A stretch of DNA of 64,000 bases. Source: Lycorma delicatula (lineage: Eukaryota; Arthropoda; Insecta; Hemiptera; Fulgoridae). Location of the stretch: positions 310,018,147 through 310,082,146 of the forward strand of contig NC_134455.1 of assembly GCF_047948215.1 (NCBI RefSeq). The letters run 5' to 3'. Position numbers and translations under genes: made by a program. Every line of letters starts with the position of its first letter. The first letter of the stretch is position 1. Of this stretch, positions 45,820 to 56,198 are shown piece by piece. The notes below the pieces were generated by a model. That model had not been told where the DNA came from. It saw only the letters and a program-made list of their open reading frames with translations, and made no database searches.

Positions 45820-47540
45820 GAGGCCTCCAGTCAAATAGCAGGTGTTCATTTGACTAGACCTCCCGCAGACGCAGAACTCACCAGATGCCAGGCGGAACGG
45901 AAACAGATATTGGTTTAAATTAACATGGTTGGTGAGAACCAGGGCACCCGTTGCCCTTTAAACAAGCTCGAGGCCTCCCCCAAATCCTGTATAAATTTAC
46001 ACAAGGATTTTCCCTTAGTCGTGGTGTGCCATTCCAGCTGCCATGCATCCATCATGAGGCTCTGCAGCCTCTTCCGTAGGCGGGAGATGGGCAACTAAAC
46101 TAAATTTAAATCCGGTGCATTGTGATCACAGTTCTGCTCCGGTACTGACCCGGCTCGAAACCGCATCCCAAATACCTCAGCCTCCCGACCTCTGCGCAAT
46201 CTCCACATGGCTTGGCGAACTTTCACCAGTAAATTGATTGGGAGAGCCTTTCCCAATACGGGGGTAGCCTCGTAGAAGCTTGTTTTAAAAACACCAGTGC
46301 ATACAATTAAGACACTGCGCTAGGTACTTCTTAAATTTTGAACAAGTGCTCTATTCATATCCAACCTATGCGCCCAAACCGGCGCTGCTTAAAGAGCCAT
46401 GCTTTCAAAGCCACCTCTGTACACCATGTACTTTTGATGGCCTGACAACCCATAGTCTTTCCGAGCAATCCTCCTAAGTTTGTGCTTCACTGAGTCGGCG
46501 TCCACCGCTACATGGTTAATGTGGCTGCTAAACAGGAACTTTTCATCAAACAAAACACCTAGGTACTTATTCCTATATATGCCGTATACTCATTCGGCTG
46601 ATTACACAGCCTTTACACTTAATGTGCGGGTTCCGACTGTACAATAATTTGTCTGCACCATTGAGAAGCATGTTCTTCGTCTTGGGCACAGAAATCTTTA
46701 AATTTTGCCTGTCCATCCAGCTCTCTGCTGTTCACAAAGCCGCCTGAATTCGATCTTCTAGCTGCCGTTGTGAGTTACCACGAATTAATAGGAGAGAGTC
46801 ATCGGCGAAAGCCTGGACTCAGTTCATATTGATGTTTTCCCAGGCCGTTCCACAACCAGCTTTTACAGCAACTTACCGATAACCGGCAAGAGGCTGATGA
46901 GTCGATAACTACCAACCTCACTAGCCTGATTTTAAGAGCATCCTCACCAAAGCCACCTTTCAGCAAGCCGGAAAGCATCCCGAGCTAAGGCACCTCGAGA
47001 ACAGACTGCCAAGCGGCTCTTTTACGACAGGCAGCAGATGATATCCGGGTCAAGTTGGTCAATCCCCGGTGTCTTTCTCAGTGCCATTCGAGAAGCCACT
47101 CGGTCTATATCTACGGGATCCACAGCCCGCACGCTACTCTTATAGTGTCTTACTCTTATAGAACTCACGCTGGTGGGTTCTGAACTAATGGTTCCGTTCA
47201 CGCCGCATATTACTTATTCAGTAACCTCGCATTCTACAGGATAGCAACGCAAGTCGTTGTTTAAATAAATCCAGTACTTCGGCAACCGAGATGTTTTCCG
47301 GGTTCGTATGAACGCTGACAATGGTTTCCACAGCAGCTTGCACTTTCTGGCTGGGGTTCTGAGCTGTCACATATGTGGTCAGACTACCAATCTCTCTTCG
47401 CAGCTTGTTAACTTTCCTAGTCAGACGAAACTTCCAAGCCGGCATGCCAGGTCTATCTCGCTTCAAGCTCCTCCAACTCATGGCTATTATCGACCGTCAC
47501 CGTGAAGAGCACCTACGTAAACCAACTCGTGAAGGTCTTG
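45820..47540 (-). pseudogene. R1-clade LINE C, ORF2 remnant with internal deletion
   Basis: Minus-strand order: FRLTRKVNKLRREIG and VHTNPENISVAEVLDLFKQR (from 47481), VDPVDIDRVASRMALRKTPG and IDQLDPDIICC, ISLLPVIGKLL, then directly AFADDSLLLIRGNSQRQLED with catalytic FADD at 46798-46809. Then ESWMDRQNLKISVPKTKNML, KYLGVLFDEKFLFSSHINHV, GGFESMAL...APVWAHRL, CTGVFKTSFYEATPVLGKAL and the C-terminal NHVNLNQYLF plus CVCG. The RT region between the SLLPVIGKLL block and FADD, normally well over 100 residues, is missing. The last ~430 bp match nested fragment B, so B and C are one family. The copy stops at about 45820 before any poly(A). Stops and frameshifts are frequent. The piece is a GC-rich island. 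Confidence 0.85.
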
Positions 47541-47780
47541 GATTGTTGTCACGTGTGAATCTTTATTTGCTAAAAGCTGATTGACATGATCGATTATTAT
47601 TGTTGTTATTATTATTATTATTAAAATTAACTTTTTTAAAAACTGTTTTAGAAAGATGTAAAATGTATAAAGCGTCAAAGCCATGAGGCTTTCATTACTT
47701 GTGTGCATTATAACTGTGCGTTAGCCCACGAGCACTAAGAATAGAAACAAATTTCTTGTTGAAGAAAGGAATTTACTTTC

Positions 47781-47814
47781 TTATCCACCGGCCCAGTTGG
47801 CTGGGCCGGTGGAT
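47781..47814. repeat. Perfect GC-rich hairpin, 15-bp arms
   Basis: TATCCACCGGCCCAG, loop TTGG, then the exact reverse complement. This is a strikingly GC-rich stem in an AT-rich setting, about 240 bp beyond the R1-C remnant. A related half-word, GGCCGGTGGAT, occurs near 52579. Confidence 0.95.
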
Positions 47815-48327
47815 ATATAATATATTGTAAACAATAAAAGGGATTCTAACATTAAAGGCATATTTTTTAATATTTAAAGTATTGTAAATTATGAATGTAC
47901 ATAGTTTTGAAATTGTTTTATTAGGAACAATTATGGACTGCAAAAGATGGTTGAATTACTTATATAACTTTTTTTTTGTTGTTTTTAATTGATAACTGTA
48001 ATTTCCAACAAATAATTGTGATCCTAAAAGAAATACAAATGTTATGTATAGGTTATCAGCTATTGTTTAATAACAGCTCGTAATTTGCAAATAAAAAAAA
48101 AATGTAGTAATAAAAATTTGTGTGCGCGCGCGCGCGCGCGTTATATATATTAATAAAAAATAACGCACACAATAACAATTAAAAGAATTATCATAAAACA
48201 AATTAATTAAATCACTTCAATTAAATCTGCATGTAAACAATCATTAAACATGTTTTATATCATTTCGCATAATGAACTGCAATTTTTTTTCGTAGTATAT
48301 TTCATACGAATATATGTGTTTTAGATA
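47815..48327. other. AT-rich sequence with a GC dinucleotide run
   Basis: Holds a (GC)n run at about 48124-48140 followed by (TA)n to 48150. No gene is seen. Confidence 0.65.
48121..48150. repeat. (GC)n-(TA)n compound microsatellite
   Basis: About 17 bp of alternating G and C followed directly by TATATATAT. The alternating GC tract is a classic Z-DNA-prone sequence. Confidence 0.9.
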
Positions 48328-49633
48328 CAGGTGAGCGAAAAAACGTACATTGAAAACAAAGTAATATATGAAAAAAGGTTTATTAAATTATTAGAAAGAA
48401 AGAAATATTAACTAATTTCATACCTTACAGTAATATGTTAAAATAAATGTTTGAAATCTCTATTTGCAGCAACCAAATACATGCATCAACTCGTTTCTTC
48501 ATGTTAGCAGTTACATTTTTAATGATTGCAACGCTAATATGGAATATTTCAAATTCAATATTAAGTCTGAGTCGATCAACTGCGAGGATTATTTCTGAAC
48601 ACTTTTTTCTTTTAAATAATCCCAAATAAAAAACTCTTGGAAGATAAATCTGGCGATCTAGGAGACCGTAGACACAGAATGATTTTCTCCCCAAAAAACG
48701 CAGGTAGCAGCAATATTGTGCTATTACTGTTTGCACCTTCTTGCTGCAACCAGAAATTGCGTTCATCTTCTTCTGGCAGAGCTGTTAGATCAGTTATAAT
48801 CTCATAGTAACCTTCATATGCTACTCTTTCCGTGAAAAATATGGGACTCATTATTCTCGTCCTAAAAAATTGCACACGAACCTTCGATCTTATCTAAATG
48901 TAATGTAATATCTTGGAAACGTGAGAGTTCTTTGCCCTCCAATATCAGTTTTTCTCAAAGTCTACATACCCACTTAAATGAAACCATGTCTAACCACTAA
49001 AGAAAATTTTATCTAAGATCCGAATATTGACGCGAACAAAAGGCATAAACCATTTACAATAATTGAGTATTCTACTCGTAATGCGATCGGGTTTTTACAA
49101 TTCGTCCAAGACGTGAATACGGTGAGAAATTAATTTTAATTTCTTTAAAAGTTAGCGGACGCTTCAGTATGATATTCCAATCTATTTAGATAGCCTTCTT
49201 GTTGATTTTAGATGTGATCGTTCAAAGAATGCATGCATGAACACTTTCAAATGATTTTTCATTTAAAATTGTTGGCTGGCCGCAACTTTATCGTTTATCT
49301 AGACTACCGGTTTTTCTAAAATGAGTAACTGTGCGTGAAATTGTTGATTTATTGGGTGCATTTGATAAAGAAAAGCTACAGAAAAGTCTTCCTGGCACTT
49401 TAAAAACAATTGTGATTTAAAACAACTCTCAAGGGTTAATACGTATTGACACTGTGAAAAATGCATGATAGACTTTTTATAGCGCACTTGCCTTACAGGG
49501 AAACTATTAGTATTATTTATATTATATTATTATTTATATGATAGTATTAATAACCCACTGATTATTGCCAGTCTAAAAGAAGATTTCCTACTAATCGATG
49601 AATTATGAAAGTTGAGTAACTTTTCGCTCGCTC
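48328..49633 (-). mobile_element. Mariner-type transposon B, near full length, dead
   Basis: The element is about 1.3 kb, the usual mariner size, between TA dinucleotides at 48326-48327 and 49634-49635. Its ends CAGGTGAGCGAAAA and (inverted) GAGCGAGCGAAAA share GAGCGAAAA. The minus strand encodes, in broken frames, VLTLESCFKSQLFLKC, ACFERSHLKSTRRL-type sequence, KQIGISYCSV, WFHLSGYVDFEKN, IMSPIFFTERVAYEGYY, EEDERNFWLQQEGA, PRSPDL and ITANMKKRVDACIWLLQ-type C-terminal blocks. The second catalytic position, normally DGA, is EGA. The first (SDEAWF) is lost to a stop. It is a fossil autonomous copy. Confidence 0.8.
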
Positions 49634-51135
49634 TATATATTACAAATTCCTACATTTTCCATATAATATGTAATTATATTATTACGTAAATTCATTTTTT
49701 TTTAATTTTACATCAACAAAATAATTAGTTATTTAGGTTTTTCGTTCAAATTGCCAGTTAATGTTTTTAAAACTAAATTTTAATTTGTTTTTAAAACTTA
49801 ATTTAAATTAATTTTAAACCAAATATAAAACTAAGTATCGTAATTATTATTTTTTTAAAGAAAGGACACATGATGAAAATTTCAAAGAAAATTTGATTTA
49901 GTACGTTGTAAAAGGTCACATCGTAGAATAGAATGTTGGATTTAAATGTATGAAATTTATTTATTTGGATTTAAATCTATTTATCTACAAAATCTATTTA
50001 AATCTATGAAATCATTCCTCATTAATAATTAATTCTACAAGAAATGTTATATATGTTTTTTAATCTGTAACTAGAATTAAAACGTATTTTAAAAATAATT
50101 TTTTTTTCAGTTTTTGGTTATTATTACGTTGATAATCATTCATTCTATTTACCCTGTAATTTATGTGGCATAAAAGAGATAATAAAATTGCTGGAGTGTA
50201 CATACAGGTAGTATTTTATTAATATCTTTGAAACGTCTTATATTAAAAATACCAATTAAATTAGAAAAATTAAGAAAAATATAATTATTAAAATGGTTTA
50301 AAAACTCCAAACCTTCCGATTCAAGTGAAATGGTAATGAATATAGAAAAATATGAATGACATAATATAATATTTATTTGTTCTTTATGATACAAAATCTT
50401 GTAATGTAGGAATTGAACTATTCCATTATATAAAAACAATACACAGTACAGTCGTTATTATGATATAATACATAAACAGTACATAAATACATAAATCAAA
50501 TTAATCATGAACAATTATTAACGTACTGAATTTACGTCACCTTACCTCTAAATTTACCATAAAACAATTAATATAAAACAACAAAAATAATATATAACAA
50601 CCCAATTTATAGTCAGTAATTTAATGTTTAATTAATAAAAAAATAATTAATAAAACCAAATAATCACAAATAATAAAAATTTAAATACGCAGATTATATT
50701 TATGAAATGATATACATAAAGGAAAAAACCATAAGGAATGTGGAATAAAATGAATGAGTGTAAATATATTATTATTAATTAGAGCGTAGTACGCTACACT
50801 TACATACGAGTATATATGCACATTAAAATAAATAGCGAAGAGAAAATTAACCAATAAAATTTACTTTGAAATTATCTGAGCAAAATAAAAAAATAAAATC
50901 ATTTTTATTGTTAGCTCGTACCTATAAGAAATCTCTTGAAATCCATAATTTATCAAAAAAACTCAATTTTTAGGAGACAATATTTTCATGCAGCCTTTGT
51001 TAGCGATTATTTATCTGTTGCTTCTGTTTTTTGTCTCTCCATGAAGGATTTTGTAATTAATCAAAATAAGTTAAGGATGTTTTAATGAAAGAAAAAAATA
51101 TTTTTTAATTGAAATCTAGAAGTATTTAAAGATAT
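49634..51135. other. AT-rich sequence, nothing recognised
   Basis: A/T-rich with frequent homopolymer runs. The reading frame at 50161-50439 on the minus strand shows no family resemblance. Confidence 0.6.
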
Positions 51136-51421
51136 TGTAACAGGACCATTATAACGGACCAGGGTAACGGATTAAGAAGAAAGAGAGAGAAAATAATAAT
51201 AAAAGAAGAATCCAGAACGAACTTAAAGGGATTCTACTCAGACTAATAGGTCCGTTTAACACACACAATTTTTTCTTCGTAACACAGACATCGGCACTTC
51301 CAAAAGCTGTTCTTCGACCAGAAGGGTCACCTGACCGGAATAAGAATTTAAGGGCGCTGACGATGAAAATTATTATGCTTCAACAATTAAAGGGATAAGA
51401 CGGGTACTGGAGGCCAAGGAA

Positions 51422-51457
51422 TATAAATACTGTCAGGGACCAGCGGACGGAGTCAGT
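51422..51457 (+). promoter_or_regulatory. LTR core promoter: TATA box and TCAGT initiator
   Basis: TATAAATA at 51422-51429 and TCAGT at 51453-51457 are spaced about 31-33 bp from TATA to the start-site A, ideal for an arthropod RNA polymerase II core promoter. Confidence 0.65.
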
Positions 51458-51885
51458 AGTTTCGCAAGCCTGAACTTGATGCGGTTGCGGTGAGGACAAA
51501 ATCAGAGTAAGCGTGTAATAACAACGAGTGAAAAGTACGTCACGAGGATTCCAGCGTGGACAGTGGGTGAATGCAAGAAGAAAATAGTAGTGAAAATGAC
51601 AGTATTCTATTCATTCATAAAGTGTAGGGTAGTTCTATTAAAAACAGTAAAAATAATAATATTCGTAGATTATTGAATTGTATGAACTTAGACTTTTTAG
51701 TGTTATCTTGTTAATGCAATATCAGGTTCTGGCGATCATTATAAAGTTTTTTTAGTAAATTAGACTGTTCTTCAGGTTTTTATAATTTAACTGTCTAAAC
51801 GAATTTTATCGTTATTTTAATTACTATATTGTATATCATATATTCATTATTAATATTATTTGTTTTGTTTATATGTTTTTAGAGT

Positions 51886-51891
51886 AATAAA
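51886..51891 (+). promoter_or_regulatory. Poly(A) signal in LTR copy 2
   Basis: AATAAA lies 38 bp before the CA end of the LTR, as expected for the R/U5 boundary. In AT-rich DNA the hexamer alone is weak; its position gives the support. Confidence 0.45.
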
Positions 51892-51929
51892 TTGTGTTAA
51901 TAAGAAATTTTTAGTTTGTTAGTCTCTCA

Positions 51930-54900
51930 ATATTCTGGTGGAACCGCGAACCCGCGAAATATATTTTCAAAATTTGAAATACTAGTAGTACAGTAATTAA
52001 ATACATCTTAATATTCAATTACAGTTAAACATGATTGCATTTTAATCTTTTGTTATTTAAATATGATATTTTTTTTATTTTTAATGACCACAGTTTTACA
52101 TAAGTCACAAAAATGTGGTAGATTAAAAAAAAAATATATTTCATACTCGTCATATTAAAGTTAACATAAATGTTACTTTAACTTTAACTTTCTTATACTA
52201 TTTATAAAAAATGAAAATAACAGATTTTAAAAAAAGTTAGAAGAGAAGATTATTAAAAGAGGAAACTTTCGTCAAATGATTTTATGAGATTTACCGTAAG
52301 TTTAAACCATGAACTTAACCATGTATTTTAGCATGTTTAATAAAAAACGGATCTGTCATTTATATGTGAAGTGCAAATGAAGAGAAGGTCTGACACAACT
52401 ATCTACTATAGAACCGTCCATCTGAAAGTCGGATAAATAGTTTTTGTTGCATTAATCCTGTACATATTCATTGGAGTATGAACCACACAACAGCTTCGCA
52501 GTCGGCTCGTATGAATATAAGTAGAGTAACTTTCGACAATTTATATTAACGTACATGTACAGAAGGAATAATTCAGGTTGGCCGGTGGATTACTAACCTT
52601 CGAAAACTAAACTCCGTATTTGTGTAAGAATTTTTCTTTTCTGATAAAGGTGTAAATCTTAAACTGAAAGCATCGTGTAGCAAACTGTAAAATAGTATAA
52701 CATTCACTGAATGACAGAGTAATGTTTGTCATTATGTAATTTCAATCAATCAAATATTCATTTTTCATTTTATATGTGGCATCAGAGTTACGAGAGAATT
52801 GTAATAATTACAAACCAACCATACATTACTTTAGTTGTAGGTTATGTAAACAAGTCATATATGGTACTGAAACCCAATAACGGCTACCAGAGTTGTTCCA
52901 AAATAGGTATCATAACATCCATTCGATAACATGCAATATGTAAGGAATTAAAAAAGAAAAAAAATAGAAAAAAAGAATGCCAAACAGCATACATCATTAT
53001 TTAATATACAAACTAAAAAAAAAGGAATATCTTAGTAATAATAATTTCTTTGAAATTCGTTAAATGAAGTATAAAACAAACGTGCTTGTAAAAAGGATTT
53101 TTAAAAATAAGTGTATGTGTCCGTAATAACACTACAAATATAATTATAAAATATAACAAAGGTATTACATTTTTTCGAAATAATCATGAATAAAAAATTT
53201 AAATAAATGTTATTACCAGTTATAAATATGACTGATAAAATGTACATGCAGTTTAAAATAAATTTAAATCAAATAGCTAAAAACTGTCTTTAAAATGTTC
53301 GAAATTAATTGTTACAGAAAAAAATAAAACAAGCAAACAAAAATTAAATAAGAAAGTAAATAAATTTGAGAGGATATTAAAGTTTCATTTTCATGAGAAA
53401 CATTTTCTCATACCTGTTAATTTCATTTGGTATATATGGATTTCAGGAATTCTTGAACATTTTTCAGATTATTATTTATTAACGTTCGTGAAGTTTGTAT
53501 AGAAATGATAATTATTTTTTAGCTAAAGGTCTATAGAATTCTGCTATCAGAGATCAAACAAGTTTTCCTTCTTCCTTTATAATAAATATTAACATAATAT
53601 ATTCTCCTTACATATCTGTTGATTGTTGACTGTAATTAAAATAGAATTCATTTCTTTAATCTGAGTATTAATAATCAGAAAAAAGCAAAGAAATTAAAAA
53701 AATGTTTTAGATAAAATTGTAAACAATTTATTAGGATTAAATCATTAAATTTTTACTCGCACAATATTCAAATGATAAATCAGCAAACAAAAAGGTATGT
53801 GAGAAAAACGTGGGCGTCTCCCTCCAAAAATTTTTGAAAGCTCTGTAGTTAAAGTTTGAATCAGGGCCAAGCCCAAATCAACCTTTAAGTATCATTGTAA
53901 AAGGATCAGTCATTCAGGTGTAGTGTCTGTATAGTATAATTGCCTTAAATAGAGCAAAAATGATTTTAGGTGAAAATTAGACAAAGGAATTCTTGTGGGT
54001 CGAGCGTAGTTAATTTATATGAAACATAATGATGGAACAATTTTCTTATTACAGTCCATCTTTATATTCAATCCATCCTAACACGGAAACCTGACATCGT
54101 TAGAAGTTGTTTACATAAGAAACAAACATAGATCTATTAGTGCTGACATCATACATATTGTTTTAATATGGTTACCAAATTTCGGTATCATTTCAGTTTG
54201 TGAGTAGGTTACAATTTTTTTATATTTTTATTATTGACCCCGTTTGTAGAATACAATTATAAAACAAAATAAGTAGTCATAATTATGAGGAAGGTTAAAG
54301 AAATGTACTAGAATAGTTAAGTAATGAATAACGAAGAGTTAACTGATATAAATGAAAAGAAAAAAGTAGAATCCTGAGTAATAATCAAATGCTTTCTCTG
54401 AAAATAATGACAGCCAGTCACTGTGGTAAACAGAGTGAATATCGTTTACAAGATTCAATAACAGCAGCATTTCGGTAGGCTCAAAATAGTCATACGCATC
54501 AGTATATTTAGTTCAATGGAAATCAATTTACTCCTCAACTTCCTCAGTAAGCCTAAGTTAGTTATCCCTGAAAATGGCTACACCATCTTCCGGAGTGACT
54601 TGTCCATAGTGCCCGATTTCCGACAAACGTGTGGGTTACAGACGGACAATTAATTAGGATATTGCGAATTGAGAAAATATTTAAAATATACAGTTTTTAT
54701 GAATTAAAACGCTTCGTCTCCGATATGTAACCCCATATCGTGCTTCTGAATACACATATGTTCTGATAAAATGCCAAGAGATAAACGAACACAATTCATT
54801 TTACCTTTTCATAAAATAAAAATTCAGTCACATTCGCAGGAAGATCCATAACGTCGCCGAATTTTAATTACTGCAACAGTGACAATAACTGTAAAATACT

Positions 54901-55022
54901 ACTCGAATAATTACGATATACTGATGTAATTTTAAAAATAAGTACCAAGCAATCCGTATTACAATATCGGCAGTATGATGACGTAATCAGACAAGTGTAT
55001 AAACATGCTTGCTAAAGGCTAA
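51930..55022. other. AT-rich sequence, nothing recognised
   Basis: About 3 kb without a coding motif I recognise. A reading frame at 52726-52929 has no family resemblance. The 54.4-54.9 kb part is less AT-biased, but I cannot identify it. Confidence 0.55.
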
Positions 55023-55395
55023 CGTAGTAATCATAATTGCACCAACCTTTAGGGACCAAGAGGTCTCTACTAAGAGGGACCTACCCCCCTAGAGAGTCCT
55101 TTGAGGGACCTATTTTGATACGGGTGCCAAAATTCTTTTTTGTATTTCTTTATGAATTAAATTTTGTTAACAGTCTTTTATAGGTGAAGCAATAAATGTA
55201 ATATAAATCAAGGAGTAACGACATTCGACTGACTGGGCGGAGGATAACGAAGGACGACCGAAATAACATTTCTTTCAGTCCAGAAAATCATGTTAGTCTG
55301 CAGACAGAAACCCTCTTTCCTGTTCCTTTGCTAAAAAGGGACCTATCCCTTTTAGGACTTGCCCTATTAAGGATAAGTTCTTCCTTTCAGAGTGT
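55023..55395. repeat. Cluster of GGGACCT words
   Basis: TAGGGACC, AGAGGGACCTA, GAGGGACCTAT and AAGGGACCTAT occur at about 55048, 55074, 55103 and 55339. The inverted words AGGTCTCT and TAGGACTTGCCCTATTAAGG lie nearby. It looks like the decayed end of an element with internal repeats. The class is unknown, and it ends about 60 bp before the mariner derivative. Confidence 0.45.
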
Positions 55396-55456
55396 TGGGG
55401 AGCAAATTCATACGATGATTGTTCTTCACTTTGTTGATTTAAGACATTCATAAATA

Positions 55457-56198
55457 CGAGGGCGGTCCAGAAAGTAACTTACGTTTGTGCCTAGCGTGGA
55501 GATGGGTGGGGGTAAAGCCGCTATCTTGGCGTCAAACGTTTCTACACTCAGTACGCATCAGGCTGTCGTTGACTGTAGAGTGTGATTTTTCTACTTTGTT
55601 CGTTGTGAATTATTGAAATGTGCACTTCAATAGAAAATCCCGTGAGTTGTGAGCTGCGTTCAGTGATTAGGTTTTTACTGGCACAAAAAACAAACCAACT
55701 GAAATTTATCGGCAACTTTGTGGGGTGTACAGAGATAGAATAATGAGTGATGGTGGAATGAGGCAGTGGTGCATTATTTTAAAAATGGCCGCACCAATGA
55801 TCATGATGAGTACCGCAGTAATAGGCCTAGCCTTGTGACTGATGAACTGACGATGAAAATCAACGATAAAATTCGTAAAAATCACCGCATTACGATTACG
55901 GAACTCTCGTTTATTTTCCCCCAAATTTCACGAAGTATACTGCATGAAATTTATCAGGGAAGCTTGGTTATCACAAGTTTTGTGCAAGATGGGTGCAAAA
56001 ATTCTAAGGCGGCAGATTTCTACAGAGAAGGAATTGAAAAGCTTGTACATCGTTGTGATAAGTGCCTCAATTTCAATGGCGACTATGTAGAAAAATAGTT
56101 TAAGATTGTCCTTTCAGATGTATACAATAAATTTTATTTTTTTTTATTTGGTTAGTTTTTTTAGTTCAAATCGTAAGTTTCTTTCTGGTCAGCCCTCG
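55457..56198 (+). mobile_element. Mariner C, internally deleted non-autonomous derivative
   Basis: TA duplications flank the 742-bp element. The first 27 bp (CGAGGGCGGTCCAGAAAG and so on) match the inverted last 27 bp at 24 positions. Inside, plus-strand frames encode the N-terminal DNA-binding part (HYFKNGRTNDHDEYRSNRPS, VTDELTMKINDKIRKNHRIT, ITELSFIFPQISRSIL). The sequence then jumps to the extreme C-terminus (ADFYREGIEKLVHRCDKCLN and GDYVEK). The whole DDD catalytic core, about 550 bp by comparison with 1.3-kb relatives, is deleted. A full-length copy elsewhere would have to supply transposase. The resemblance is to the mariner family also found fused in vertebrate SETMAR. Confidence 0.9.

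Larger units (their letters stand above)
51136..51929 (+). mobile_element. Solo LTR (LTR copy 2)
   Basis: It starts TGTAACAGGACC and ends CTCTCA, giving TG...CA termini, with ATAT on both sides (51132-51135 and 51930-51933) as a possible 4-bp TSD; in such AT-rich DNA that match is weak. The interior has a TATA box, a perfect TCAGT initiator and an AATAAA signal 38 bp before the end, i.e. U3, R and U5 in order. The first 60-100 bp match the LTR at 1537. No gag, pol or second LTR follows, so it is best read as a solo LTR left by recombination. A GC-rich stretch just outside (CTGGTGGAACCGCGAACCC) could be residual leader sequence. Gypsy-like origin is inferred only. Confidence 0.65.

Noticed and set aside
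47781..47814. Intrinsic transcription terminator
   Set aside because: The stem looks like one, but the context is eukaryotic, there is no upstream gene and no T-run follows immediately.
55766..56098. Host SETMAR-like or transposase gene
   Set aside because: The frame joins the N-terminal and C-terminal ends of a mariner transposase with the catalytic core missing, between mariner TIRs. It is a deletion derivative.
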